Shown here: positions 1 through 8,837 of the stretch, one piece after another
Layout: each line of letters starts with the position of its first letter
Numbering within the stretch: the first letter of the stretch is position 1
Assembly (NCBI GenBank): GCA_016197405.1
Contig: JACPVR010000023.1
Location: 124,001-188,000, forward strand
DNA from: Mycobacterium sp.
Lineage (GTDB): Bacteria; Actinomycetota; Actinomycetes; Mycobacteriales; Mycobacteriaceae
DNA length: 64,000 bases
Reading direction: 5' to 3'
Program-made: the position numbers and the translations under genes
The notes under the pieces: model-generated
The model's database searches: none
The model's input: only the letters and a program-made list of their open reading frames with translations
Told to the model about the DNA's origin: nothing

Positions 1-2
1 CC

Positions 3-359
3 TGGCGCCGGCCGCAGTCCGAACTCGACGAGAACTCCCGCGCCGCCGCGCTGGAATGGATCGTCGACCTGCACACCTTCGAGCCGGCCGACCTGGAGAA
101 GATGGCCACCAACGCCGGTGCCGTCCAGGTGCAGACCGCCAGCGAGGAGTTCACCGCGGCCATGCTGGGCTGGCCGGTACGTACCTTCGAATCCACCGTG
201 CCGCCCGGCAAACTGGGCTGGGGCTGGGCCAAGTTCGCCTTCGGCAGCTGGACCACCCTGAGCTGGATCGATGCCAACGTGTGGCGGCGGGTCGTGCCCA
301 AGGGCTGGTTCTACAACGTGATGATCACCGGGGTAAAGCCTGAAGTTCAGTCTCGCTGA
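3..359 (+). CDS. C-terminal part of a SAM-dependent methyltransferase-like protein (5' end outside window)
   Basis: An open frame runs into the window from upstream and ends at a TGA at 357-359, so only the last 118 residues are visible. The fragment has many Trp/Phe residues (for example GWGWAKFAFGSW) and no catalytic motif. The assignment rests on position: the next gene matches the M. tuberculosis Rv3037c-type methyltransferase, and in that genome Rv3038c, another methyltransferase, precedes it. The stop lies about 20 bases inside the most likely start region of the next gene, so the two are probably cotranscribed. The N-terminal AdoMet-binding fold cannot be checked here. Confidence 0.6.
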   Translation, partial: WRRPQSELDENSRAAALEWIVDLHTFEPADLEKMATNAGAVQVQTASEEFTAAMLGWPVRTFESTVPPGKLGWGWAKFAFGSWTTLSWIDANVWRRVVPKGWFYNVMITGVKPEVQSR

Positions 360-1503
360 CGTCGCCTACCTGACGTCCGCGGACGGCGTCGCGGCGCTGG
401 CCGAGGTGGCCGCGCTCGACGTGACGTCCGACCGGATCGCCGGTGTCGCCGCGGTACGGGCCCGGTTCGGCGAACGGGCACCCGCCCTGGTGGAGACCAC
501 GCTGCTGCGTGGGCGGGCGGTCGTCAAACTCCCCGGCACCGCCGACTGGCTGTTCACCGACGAGGCATTACAGCAGGCCACGGCCATGCCGGTGGCCGAA
601 CACCGGGCGGCCCGCCTGGCCGGCATGCGGGTGCACGATGCCACCTGCTCGATCGGCACGGAATTGGCGGCCTTGCGGGCGCACGCCACGACGACGGTCG
701 GCAGCGATATCGACCCGGTCCGGCTTGCGATGGCACGCCACAACCTCGGCACATCGGCGTATCTGTGCCGCGCCGACGCCCTGCATCCGATCACCCGAGA
801 CACCGTGGTGCTGGTCGACCCCGCGCGCCGCAGCGCCGGCCGGCGCCGATTCGACCCGCGTGCCTACCTGCCACCGCTCGACGACCTGGCGGAGGTCTAC
901 GCCGGCCGCGACCTGGTCGTCAAATGTGCCCCGGGCATCGACTTCGACGCCATGCGGACGCTGGGGTTCGGCGGCGAGATCAGCGTGACCTCGTTGGCCG
1001 GTTCGGTGCGGGAAGCCTGTCTGTGGCCGGCCGCGTTGACCCCGCCCGGCGTCACTCGCCGCGCCGTCATTCTCGATCGCGCCGAGGAACTCACCGACGC
1101 CGACCCCGACGATGCGACCGTGGCCGCCGCCGGCCGCTGGATCGTCGACCCCGACGGCGCGGTGGTGCGTGCCGGACTGGTGCGCCAGTACGCCACCCGG
1201 CACGGTCTGTGGCAGCTCGACCCCGATATCGCCTATCTGTCCGGTGACCGACTGCCCGAGGGGGTGCGGGGTTTCGAGGTCGTCGAGGAATTGGCGTTCA
1301 GCGAGAAGCGATTACGCGCCGCACTGACCGCCAGGGACTGCGGTGCGGTCGAGATCCTGGTGCGTGGCGTCGGGGTCGATCCCGATGTGCTGCGGCAGCG
1401 ATTGCGGCTGCGCGGGACGGTAAGTCTGTCGGTGGTGATCACCCGGCTCGGCACCGGCTCGGCGAGCCGCGCCGTCGCGTTCATTTGTCACCCGTCGCGC
1501 TAG
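340..1503 (+). CDS. Class I SAM-dependent methyltransferase with THUMP-like C-terminal domain (Rv3037c-type)
   Basis: The protein has about 387 residues from the proposed start. An AdoMet-binding core is visible around the motif VHDATCSIGTELAAL (motif I), followed by GSDIDPVRLAMARHN (acidic loop) and VVLVDPARRSAGRR (motif IV-like DPA(R)R), which resembles RNA/DNA methyltransferases. The C-terminal third fits the THUMP-like domain of this actinobacterial family. Start choice is odd: the shortest canonical start is GTG at 406, but the coding frame with family-like sequence (KFSLADVAYLTS) continues upstream to an in-frame TAA at 334. The only plausible initiator there is CTG at 340, six bases after GGGG. 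In M. tuberculosis this gene has been grouped with the MGLP genes, so a sugar methyltransferase role has been proposed, but the motif looks more like an RNA methyltransferase. Substrate unknown. Confidence 0.75.
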   Translation: MKFSLADVAYLTSADGVAALAEVAALDVTSDRIAGVAAVRARFGERAPALVETTLLRGRAVVKLPGTADWLFTDEALQQATAMPVAEHRAARLAGMRVHDATCSIGTELAALRAHATTTVGSDIDPVRLAMARHNLGTSAYLCRADALHPITRDTVVLVDPARRSAGRRRFDPRAYLPPLDDLAEVYAGRDLVVKCAPGIDFDAMRTLGFGGEISVTSLAGSVREACLWPAALTPPGVTRRAVILDRAEELTDADPDDATVAAAGRWIVDPDGAVVRAGLVRQYATRHGLWQLDPDIAYLSGDRLPEGVRGFEVVEELAFSEKRLRAALTARDCGAVEILVRGVGVDPDVLRQRLRLRGTVSLSVVITRLGTGSASRAVAFICHPSR

Positions 1504-1525
1504 CGCGCTGGGTACTATCGGCTAC

Positions 1526-2236
1526 ATAAAACGTCCTGCGCGGCTTCTCATCGGGGTCGCGGCCACCATCGGAATCGTGATGATCCCGACGGCGCCTGCC
1601 GCGGCCCAACAACCGTGCGATGAGCTGGGTGGCACCGTCGACGAGGCGCAGCTGTGCCAGGTGCACACCACGACACCGCAGTACACGATTCAGCTGACCT
1701 ACCCGATGGCCGACACCGCCAACACCGCCGCGCTGGACTATGTGCGCCAGACCCGGGACGGCTTCGTCAGCGTGGCCCAGATGCCCGGAGCCCTGGGCCT
1801 TCCCTATGAACTGGATATGACTTCGACGAGCTACGACGCCAAGACCCCGGCCGGCCGCAGTCACAGCGTGGTGTTCGAGACCTATCAGAACGTCGGCGGC
1901 GCGCACCCGGAGACCTGGTACAAGGCGTTCACCACACCGGTGTCGGGCAACGCCGGTGCGGCCCCGACGCCGATAACCTTCGAGCAGCTTTTCGTTCCCG
2001 GCTCGCGGCCGCTGGACGTCATCTTCCCGGCCGTCCAGGCCGATCTGCAGCGGCAGCTGGGTGTGCCCGCGCCGGTGGCCTACGCCGACGGCATGAATCC
2101 GGCGAACTACCAGAATTTCGCGATCACCGACGACGACGTGATCTTCTACTTCGGCCAGGGGGAGTTGATGGCGCAGGCCGCGGGCGCAGCGCAGGTCCGT
2201 CTGCCGCGGTCGACGCTACCGCCGTTGGCGATCTAG
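1526..2236 (+). CDS. Secreted RsiV-like (DUF3298) protein, Rv3036c/TB22.2-type
   Basis: An exported protein of about 236 residues. The body matches the mycobacterial TB22.2 family: DELGGTVDEAQLCQVH near the mature N-terminus, VGGAHPETWYKAF in the middle, NYQNFAITDDDVIFYFGQGEL near the end and the terminal PRSTLPPLAI. The first canonical start (GTG 1577) would remove most of the signal peptide. Reading upstream in frame gives a basic KR pair, a hydrophobic stretch (LLIGVAATIGIVMI) and an Ala-rich cleavage region (APAAAQQ), so translation must begin earlier. Available codons are ATA at 1526, which aligns with the family's initiator, or CTG at 1508. A -10-like TACTAT lies at 1513-1518, which would start a transcript at about 1526. 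Function unknown; the family is secreted, with esterase activity reported for the tuberculosis homologue. Confidence 0.8.
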   Translation: MKRPARLLIGVAATIGIVMIPTAPAAAQQPCDELGGTVDEAQLCQVHTTTPQYTIQLTYPMADTANTAALDYVRQTRDGFVSVAQMPGALGLPYELDMTSTSYDAKTPAGRSHSVVFETYQNVGGAHPETWYKAFTTPVSGNAGAAPTPITFEQLFVPGSRPLDVIFPAVQADLQRQLGVPAPVAYADGMNPANYQNFAITDDDVIFYFGQGELMAQAAGAAQVRLPRSTLPPLAI

Positions 2237-2345
2237 TCGGCGTTTGGCGCTCGCGGATACGGCACCGTTGGTAGCGTCTATCGCTTAGCTGCGCAAGGAC
2301 GTTGTCAGTGACGAGTTTCGGGGGATCTTAAGGCGTGACGTTGTG

Positions 2346-3479
2346 ATGGAGGTCTTGCGCCGGTGGTGGCGACGGCCCGACCACTACTACTGGCTGACGG
2401 CCATGTTGGCCGCACGGGGGGCCCAGCGGCTGACATGCCGCTCCATTGCGTTGGTGACCGTGGGCTACGGCATCATCGCGCTGGTCCTGATGGCCAGCCC
2501 TTCAGGGCCCACCGGCACCCGCAATCAGCTGATAGCGACCGGCATCAGCGTGACCTGCATGCTGATCGCGGTGTTCTGGCTGCGCCGGCGATGGCCGACC
2601 CAGAACGAATCCGGCATCTTCGTGTTCATCTCGTCGTTGTGCATCGCAGCCTCCTGCCTGATCGCGGCGAATCCGCTGGCCGGAATGCTGGGCTGCACGG
2701 CGTTCGCCGCCCTGGCCGGATACATCGCGTTCTTCCACAGCGGCCGCTTCATGGTGCTCAACACCACCGTGGCGTCGGCCACCACCATCACACTGGCGGT
2801 CCGGGTGTCGATGGCCGGTGACACCGTGATGGCCGTGTGTGGTCTGGCCACGGTCGGGGTGGTCTACGCGTTGGTGCCGTTCGGCTGCCACGCCCTGATC
2901 AACGTCATCAACGTCGACGTGCCCAACGCCGAGATCGACCCGCTGACCGGATTGCTCAACCGGACGGCGTTCTACCGAGCCGCCGGTGAGCTGATGTCGG
3001 TGCGCGGCCGTCAGGACGACCGCTACCTGGTGATCGTGCTGGTCTCGCTGGACAACTTCGGTCTGCTGACCCAGGCCTCCGGTCCCAGTGCGGGTGACCG
3101 CGCCCGGGTCGCGATCGCACAGGCGCTACGCGAGACGACCCGCGGTGACGCCATCGTGGCGCACAGCTCCGATACCGAATTCCTGATCGCCGACACCTTC
3201 CCGTCCACCGATCCCACGCCGCTCATCGAACGGGTCCGCGGCGCGGTGGCCACCACGCCGCCGCGGTTGACCGCGAGCATCGGCGTGGTCAGCACCAAAC
3301 TCAGTGTGCTGGCCGACCTTCCGCCCGAAGACGTGCTCGACGAACTGATCGAGCTGGCGGCAACCTCGATGACGGAGTCCCGGCGAGCGGGCGGGAACCA
3401 GGCACGCTACGTCGTGTGCCACTCGTTGTCGGCGGCCGAAGACGACCCGGGTCACCCCGACGCCGACGACGTGGCCTGA
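2346..3479 (+). CDS. Membrane protein with degenerate GGDEF domain
   Basis: 377 residues from ATG 2346 (a GTG at 2343 is directly adjacent). The N-terminal half carries about six hydrophobic segments, for example SIALVTVGYGIIALVLMAS and ISVTCMLIAVFWL, preceded by a basic WWRRPDHYYWLTAMLAARG motif common to mycobacterial membrane GGDEF proteins. From about residue 197 a GGDEF fold begins with the canonical DPLTGLLNRTAFY. The catalytic loop, normally (R/x)xGGDEF, reads HSSDTEF here, so both glycines are replaced and diguanylate cyclase activity is doubtful. ASIGVVS near the C-terminus is the conserved last strand. A G-rich stretch at about 2318-2324 may serve as ribosome binding site. Likely a sensor or an inactive c-di-GMP-related receptor. 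Confidence 0.8.
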   Translation: MEVLRRWWRRPDHYYWLTAMLAARGAQRLTCRSIALVTVGYGIIALVLMASPSGPTGTRNQLIATGISVTCMLIAVFWLRRRWPTQNESGIFVFISSLCIAASCLIAANPLAGMLGCTAFAALAGYIAFFHSGRFMVLNTTVASATTITLAVRVSMAGDTVMAVCGLATVGVVYALVPFGCHALINVINVDVPNAEIDPLTGLLNRTAFYRAAGELMSVRGRQDDRYLVIVLVSLDNFGLLTQASGPSAGDRARVAIAQALRETTRGDAIVAHSSDTEFLIADTFPSTDPTPLIERVRGAVATTPPRLTASIGVVSTKLSVLADLPPEDVLDELIELAATSMTESRRAGGNQARYVVCHSLSAAEDDPGHPDADDVA

Positions 3480-3497
3480 CCGAGTCGGCCGGTTGTA

Positions 3498-4775
3498 CTA
3501 GCCGACCGGTGCGAAACCGTAGACCTGGCCGTCGCTGGTGGCGGTGACCACGCGTCGGTCATGGCCGATGGACACCCCCACCGGGAACCCGGTCGCCTCC
3601 GGAAGCGGATAGCTGTTGACGGTGTGACCGTCGGCGGGGGAGAACGCCACCAGCGCCATCCCGTCGCCGGCTGCCGCCACGGTGTAGGCGATATCGGCGC
3701 CCGCCTGGCTCGACGTGGTCAGCGGCGTGACATCGTCGCGGCGCCACTGCACTTCGGCATGATCACCGTCGTCGTGGATCGCCGTCAGAGCGCTATCGGG
3801 GCCGCCGCCGGAAAGGATGAGCCCACCGGGCGTCACCGTCGGCGGTGTCTGGGCCAGGAAGTCCAGCGGCACAGTCCATTTCACCGATCCGTCGGAAGTC
3901 TTCAGCGCCCACAACGCGCGGTCGCGGCCGTTGACGTACACCGTCTGCCCGTCAGCGGAGAGCACCGGACTGGCCAGCGCGCCGCCGGCGACGGCGGTGC
4001 TGGTCCACTCCCGCGTCAGCAGCGGTGTCTGTCCGGGGTGATAGCGCAGACCCTGCAGTGTCGGCTGCGGGGCGCCGGGCTGCCACACCGTGATCACGAT
4101 GATCTGCGACTGCGGTGAGAAAGCCGGTGCCGCGGCCACCGGGCATCTGGCGCGCGCGGGGGCGCAGTCGGCGAGCCCGCGCTGTGAATCCGTCGGATCG
4201 AGGTCGGCCACCAGGTCGATCGGATTGCCCACCACGTCGCCGCGATGTGCGTCGAACACCAGGACCTGTCCAAGGTGCGTCACCACCAGCAACTGACCGT
4301 TACCCAGAAGCCTTGGCGTCAAGGGCATTCCGATCACCTGCTGGCGCCACCGGATCCACTGCGTCGTCGGGTAGGCCATCATGGTGCCGGGCTGGCCGAC
4401 GTAGACATTGTCGAAACCGTCGATCAGCGGTCCGGCAAATCCGCCGCCCTGGATCAGCCGGGTGCACCAGCGTTGCCTGCCGGAGTTGTCGGCCTCCCAC
4501 ACCATCAGTGAACAGCCGTTGGCCGTCTGGCCGTTGACCGCCAGGTAGCTGCCCGAACCGAGCGCCACGGCCGCACCGAGATCACCGACCACCGAGCGGC
4601 GCCAGTCCAGTTGCAGATCGGTGGCGCCGGACGTGGCGGTGTAGCTGCTGTTGGCGGCATCGCCGTACTGGGCGGGCCAGCCCAGCGACGGCGCAGCGTC
4701 CACCCAATGGTCGGTGGTATCGCAAGCCGCCAGGAGCACAGCCGCCGACGCCAGCGCCACGAGTCGCCGAAGCAC
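3498..4775 (-). CDS. Lipoprotein with PQQ-like beta-propeller repeats (Rv3035-type)
   Basis: 425 residues from GTG at 4775. That start is preferred over the far upstream 4907 because it follows a strong GGAGAGG ribosome site and opens a lipoprotein signal peptide ending in the lipobox LLAAC (Cys18). The remainder holds repeated beta-propeller blades with hallmarks such as DGFDNVYVGQPGTMMAYP, LVFDAHRG, LWALKTSDGSVKW and SDGQVYGF, as in the quinoprotein/BamB-like fold. It should be anchored on the outer face of the plasma membrane, possibly as a scaffold or sugar-binding protein. It is transcribed towards the GGDEF gene and divergently from the hexapeptide acyltransferase. No enzymatic motif is evident. 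Confidence 0.8.
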   Translation of the reverse strand: MLRRLVALASAAVLLAACDTTDHWVDAAPSLGWPAQYGDAANSSYTATSGATDLQLDWRRSVVGDLGAAVALGSGSYLAVNGQTANGCSLMVWEADNSGRQRWCTRLIQGGGFAGPLIDGFDNVYVGQPGTMMAYPTTQWIRWRQQVIGMPLTPRLLGNGQLLVVTHLGQVLVFDAHRGDVVGNPIDLVADLDPTDSQRGLADCAPARARCPVAAAPAFSPQSQIIVITVWQPGAPQPTLQGLRYHPGQTPLLTREWTSTAVAGGALASPVLSADGQTVYVNGRDRALWALKTSDGSVKWTVPLDFLAQTPPTVTPGGLILSGGGPDSALTAIHDDGDHAEVQWRRDDVTPLTTSSQAGADIAYTVAAAGDGMALVAFSPADGHTVNSYPLPEATGFPVGVSIGHDRRVVTATSDGQVYGFAPVG

Positions 4776-4837
4776 CAGTGTCGTTCCTCTCCGCTTGAAG
4801 TCCACCGAGGGTAACCCGACGCCGCTTTCGCCTCGCG

Positions 4838-4843
4838 TAGGCT
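4838..4843 (+). promoter_or_regulatory. -10 hexamer TAGGCT of a probable leaderless transcript
   Basis: TAGGCT ends eight bases before the ATG at 4852, so transcription would begin at or beside the start codon. No Shine-Dalgarno sequence is visible. Confidence 0.5.
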
Positions 4844-4851
4844 TTGCGGCC

Positions 4852-5589
4852 ATGACGACGATGTGGGGAGCGCCCCTGCATAAGCGCTGGCGGGGTTCGA
4901 GGCTCAAAGATCCACGTCAGGCCAACTTCCTGACCATGGCATCGCTGAAATGGGTGCTCGCGAATCGGGCCTACACACCGTGGTATCTCGTTCGGTACTG
5001 GCGACTGCTGAAGTTCAAGCTGGCCAATCCGCACATCATCACCCGAGGCATGGTCTTCCTCGGCAAGGGTGTGGAGATCCAGTGCACGCCGGAACTGGCG
5101 CAGATGGAGATCGGTCGCTGGGTGCACATCGGCGACAAGAACACCATCCGCTGCCACGAGGGATCGCTGCGCTTCGGTGACAAGGTGGTGCTGGGCCGCG
5201 ACAACGTCATCAACACCTACCTCGACATCGAGCTGGGCGATTCGGTGCTGATGGCCGACTGGTGCTACGTCTGCGACTTCGACCACAAGATGGACAACAT
5301 CGACGTCCCCATCAAGGACCAGGGCATCATCAAGGGCCCGGTGCGGATCGGCCCGGACACCTGGGTGGCCGCCAAGGTGACCATCCTGCGCGGCACCACC
5401 ATCGGGCGTGGCTGCGTCCTGGGCGCGCATGCCGTCGTCAAGGGTGAGGTCCCCGACTACTCGATCGCCGTCGGGGCACCGGCCAAGGTCGTCAAGAACC
5501 GCAAGGTGGCGTGGGAGACCTCGGCGGCGCAACGTGCCGAGTTGGCCGCGGCCCTGGCCGATATCGAGCGCAAGAAAGCCGCCCGCTAG
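4852..5589 (+). CDS. Left-handed beta-helix (hexapeptide) acyltransferase, Rv3034c-type
   Basis: 245 residues from ATG 4852. The C-terminal half is a run of hexapeptide repeats: IGRWVHIGDKNTI, FGDKVVLGRDNVI, LGDSVLMADWCYVCDFDHKMD, GPVRIGPDTWVAAKVTIL, GRGCVLGAHAVVKGEV. It ends in VGAPAKVVKNR, typical of LbH O-acetyl/acyltransferases that use acyl-CoA; the His in FDH and the GAP motif fit the family active site. The N-terminal ~65 residues are basic and may bind the acceptor. In M. tuberculosis the homologue is counted among MGLP genes as a likely acyltransferase, and the MGLP glycosyltransferase operon lies 4 kb downstream here. Acceptor and acyl donor are inferred, not shown. Confidence 0.8.
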   Translation: MTTMWGAPLHKRWRGSRLKDPRQANFLTMASLKWVLANRAYTPWYLVRYWRLLKFKLANPHIITRGMVFLGKGVEIQCTPELAQMEIGRWVHIGDKNTIRCHEGSLRFGDKVVLGRDNVINTYLDIELGDSVLMADWCYVCDFDHKMDNIDVPIKDQGIIKGPVRIGPDTWVAAKVTILRGTTIGRGCVLGAHAVVKGEVPDYSIAVGAPAKVVKNRKVAWETSAAQRAELAAALADIERKKAAR

Positions 5590-5654
5590 GCGCACCACGG
5601 GAGCGGCTGCCCGATTGGCGGGTGCCGTCCGGCGCGCGATGGCACGATGGGGGC

Positions 5655-8600
5655 GTGACTGACGCTCGGGATCCCGCCGGGTTCTGCCAGTCCTGCGGTC
5701 ACCAATTGCGCCCCGAGGCGCGGTTCTGCGATAGCTGCGGGGCGCCGATCACGCGGGTGACCAGTCCTGCTGAGTTCAAGCAGGTCACCGTGCTGTTCGC
5801 CGATGTGGTGCATTCGATGGACATCGCCGCCGCGGTCGGCGCCGAACGGCTGCGCGAGATCATGGCGGATCTGGTCGATCGTGCCGCCGCGGTCGTCGGC
5901 GCCTACGGCGGGACCATGGACAAATTCACCGGTGACGGTGTGATGGCGCTTTTCGGGGCGCCGGTGGCCCTGGAAGACCACGCCCGGCGGGCCTGTCTGG
6001 CGGCGCTCGACCTGCAGCGCGCCGCGCGACGGCTGTCTATCGAACTGGCCGAGCGGGACGGGATCGCATTCCACCTCCGGGTCGGTCTGAACTCCGGCGA
6101 GGTGATCACCGGCGAAATCGGCTCCGGGCCTTGGGCGTACACCGCGGTCGGCGAACAGGTCGGGATGGCACAGCGAATGGAGTCGGTTGCCGAGCCGGAC
6201 GCGGTGATGGTCAGCGACTCCACCGCACGCCTCGTCGACGGCGTCGTCGAACTCGGGGACCCGCAGCAGGTGCGCGTCAAGGGTTTCGCCGACACGGTGC
6301 CCGCCCGCCGTCTGGTGGCGGCCTCTCTCGGCGCCGACATGCGTCGGTCCCGTCGGCTCTCGCCGCTGATCGGACGCGATTGGGAAGTGAGCACCATTGC
6401 CGGACTGCTGGATCAGTCGGTGGCCGGCAAAGGCCGTGTGGTCGGGGTGGTCGGATCACCGGGGATCGGCAAGAGCCGGATGGTCGACGAGACCATGCGG
6501 CTGGCCGAAGACCGTGGGGTTGAGGTCTTCACAACTTACTGTGAGTCGCACACCAGCAACGTGTCGTTCCATGTTGCCGCGCGGCTGCTGCGTGAGGTTT
6601 TCGGTTTGCGGGATCTCGACGACGCCACCGCGCGGGCCACCATCCGGGCCCGCCTGCTCAACGCCGGATCAGAGGATGTCAGCCTGCTCGACGATCTGCT
6701 GGGGATCGCCGACCCGGATGCGCCGATGCCCGACATCAACCCCGATGCGCGCCGCCGCAGGCTGGCCGCGATGCTGAACACCGCGGCAGCGGCACGCACC
6801 ACACCGGCGGTCTATGTCGTCGAGGACGCGCACTGGATCGACGCCGTCAGCGAGTCGATGATGGCCGAGTTCGCCGCGGTGATGCCGCAGGCGCGCGCCC
6901 TGATGCTGGTCAGCTATCGTCCCGAATACAACGGTGCCCTCGACCGGTTACCGGGTGCGCACCGTATTTCGCTGGCGCCACTTGATGATTCGGACTCCGC
7001 GGTGATGACGGCCAAACTGCTGGGCTCCGATGACTCGGTGCAGGCGCTGGCGGTTCAGGTCGCGGGCCGGGCGGCCGGAAACCCATTCTTCGCCGAGGAG
7101 ATGGTGCGCGATCTGGCGGAGCGTGGTGTCATCACCGGGACCCCCGGTGCCTACACCTGTCGACAGGATTCGGCGACGATCCGGGTGCCCGCGACACTGC
7201 AGGCCACCATCGCCGCCCGCATCGACCGACTCGGGACCGCGGCCAAACGCACGCTGAACGCCGCGGCTGTGCTCGGGATGCGTTTCGACGTACAACTACT
7301 CGACAACCTGGTGGCGCACCCCGACATCGCCGAACTGGTCGGCGCCGAACTCGTCGACCAGGTGACATTCTCGCCGCGCGCGGAATACTCGTTCCGCCAT
7401 CCGATGATCCGCACGGTGGCCTACGAATCACAACTGAAGGCCGACCGCGGCAAGCTGCACCGCAGGCTCGCCGACAACATCGTGGCGCAGTCCGGCGACC
7501 CGGACAGCTCCGCCGCACTGATCGCCGGGCACCTCGAGGCCGCCGGTGACACCGGCGGCGCATACGAATGGCATATGCGGGCCGCCGCCGTCGCGAGCAG
7601 CCGCGACGTCCGGGCGGCGCGGATCAGCTGGCAGCATGCCGCACACGCCGCCGACCGGTTGCCCGACGAGTGGCCCGGCAAGGTGTCGATGCAGATGGTG
7701 CCGCGAACCCTGTTCTGCGGCAACGCCTGGCGCGAGTGGGGCAGCGCCGCGGACCCGGTTTTCGATGAACTGCGCGAACTGGCGACCACGGCAGGCGATC
7801 AGGTGACCGCCGCACTGGCGATGGCGGGTCGGTTGACGGCGCTGGTGGTTCAGGACCAGTTCGCCGAAGCATCGCGACAGGGCACCGAACTGGCGGAGTT
7901 GGTCGATTCGATCCCCGATCCCATGCTGACGGTCGAACTGCTGATCGGGGTGAGCAGCGCCAAATTTCACGCCGGCGAGGTCAACGACGGCCTGCGTTAC
8001 GTCCAGCGGGTCATCGATCTGGTCGACGGTGATCCGCTGGCGGGCAAACTGCTCCTCGGCTCGCCGCTGGCACTGGCACTGGCCGTTCGCGGCGCCAACC
8101 GGTGGGCCCTCGGAATATCGGGCTGGCAAAGCGATTTCGATGAGGCAGTCGACCTGGCACGCCCCATCGATCGGACATGTCACGGTATGGCGATCATGTA
8201 CAAGTACGCGTTTCCCGGCCACAACGGGGCGCTGAGCCCAGGTACTCGTGGGCTTTCCGAGACCGCCGAGGCGCTCGAAGCCGTCGACCAGAGCAGTGAC
8301 GACCTGGCGTTCTGGGCGACCGAATTGAGCCGCGGTGTGGTGCTGGTACATCAGGGCGAAGGCACGGAGCGCCGGGCCGGCATCGAACTGCTGGCGCAGT
8401 ACCGACGCGATGCGCTGGCCCGCCGCCCGTGGACCAGCTGGCTGCGGGTCGTTGACACCGAGATGGTCGAGGAACAGCTGCGCCTGGGCAACGTCGATAC
8501 CGCGATCACCATGGCGCGCAACGATGTCGGGCATTTCGCGGGTTCCGGTGACATGACCTCGCGCGGCCCGGCGTACACCGTTCTGCTGGAGGCGCTGCTG

Positions 8601-8837
8601 CGCCGGGGGACCGCCCCGGATCTGGTCGAAGCGCGGGCCGTCGTCGACGAACTCGCCGCGGTGCCGGTCGATGATGGCTTCGTGCTGCACGAGCTGCCAC
8701 TGCTGCGGATGCGGGCGCTACTCGCCCGTGCCGATGGTGATGACTCGGTCTATCGCGACCTGGTCCGGGATTACCGGAACCGGGCCGGCGAACTGGGTTT
8801 CGCCGAACACCTCGCGTTCGCCGCGACGATGAGCTAA
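5655..8837 (+). CDS. Zinc-ribbon / class III cyclase-homology / AAA ATPase / TPR-like signalling protein
   Basis: 1060 residues from GTG 5655. Order: a zinc ribbon with Cys11-x2-Cys14 and Cys25-x2-Cys28; a class III nucleotide cyclase domain (about 40-215) starting VTVLFADVVHS and containing DKFTGDGVMALFG; a P-loop ATPase with Walker A GSPGIGKS (about 266-273) and Walker B-like AVYVVEDAHWID; and a long alpha-helical C-terminal region resembling TPR arrays. Both metal aspartates (Asp50, Asp94) are kept. The transition-state Asn, normally in VNxAAR, is Gly170 in VGEQVGMAQR, while Arg174 remains. Cyclase activity may therefore be weak or lost. Mycobacteria hold many proteins of this architecture. 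It sits between MGLP-linked genes, where M. tuberculosis has a different small gene (Rv3033), so it is an insertion relative to that genome. Confidence 0.85.
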   Translation: MTDARDPAGFCQSCGHQLRPEARFCDSCGAPITRVTSPAEFKQVTVLFADVVHSMDIAAAVGAERLREIMADLVDRAAAVVGAYGGTMDKFTGDGVMALFGAPVALEDHARRACLAALDLQRAARRLSIELAERDGIAFHLRVGLNSGEVITGEIGSGPWAYTAVGEQVGMAQRMESVAEPDAVMVSDSTARLVDGVVELGDPQQVRVKGFADTVPARRLVAASLGADMRRSRRLSPLIGRDWEVSTIAGLLDQSVAGKGRVVGVVGSPGIGKSRMVDETMRLAEDRGVEVFTTYCESHTSNVSFHVAARLLREVFGLRDLDDATARATIRARLLNAGSEDVSLLDDLLGIADPDAPMPDINPDARRRRLAAMLNTAAAARTTPAVYVVEDAHWIDAVSESMMAEFAAVMPQARALMLVSYRPEYNGALDRLPGAHRISLAPLDDSDSAVMTAKLLGSDDSVQALAVQVAGRAAGNPFFAEEMVRDLAERGVITGTPGAYTCRQDSATIRVPATLQATIAARIDRLGTAAKRTLNAAAVLGMRFDVQLLDNLVAHPDIAELVGAELVDQVTFSPRAEYSFRHPMIRTVAYESQLKADRGKLHRRLADNIVAQSGDPDSSAALIAGHLEAAGDTGGAYEWHMRAAAVASSRDVRAARISWQHAAHAADRLPDEWPGKVSMQMVPRTLFCGNAWREWGSAADPVFDELRELATTAGDQVTAALAMAGRLTALVVQDQFAEASRQGTELAELVDSIPDPMLTVELLIGVSSAKFHAGEVNDGLRYVQRVIDLVDGDPLAGKLLLGSPLALALAVRGANRWALGISGWQSDFDEAVDLARPIDRTCHGMAIMYKYAFPGHNGALSPGTRGLSETAEALEAVDQSSDDLAFWATELSRGVVLVHQGEGTERRAGIELLAQYRRDALARRPWTSWLRVVDTEMVEEQLRLGNVDTAITMARNDVGHFAGSGDMTSRGPAYTVLLEALLRRGTAPDLVEARAVVDELAAVPVDDGFVLHELPLLRMRALLARADGDDSVYRDLVRDYRNRAGELGFAEHLAFAATMS

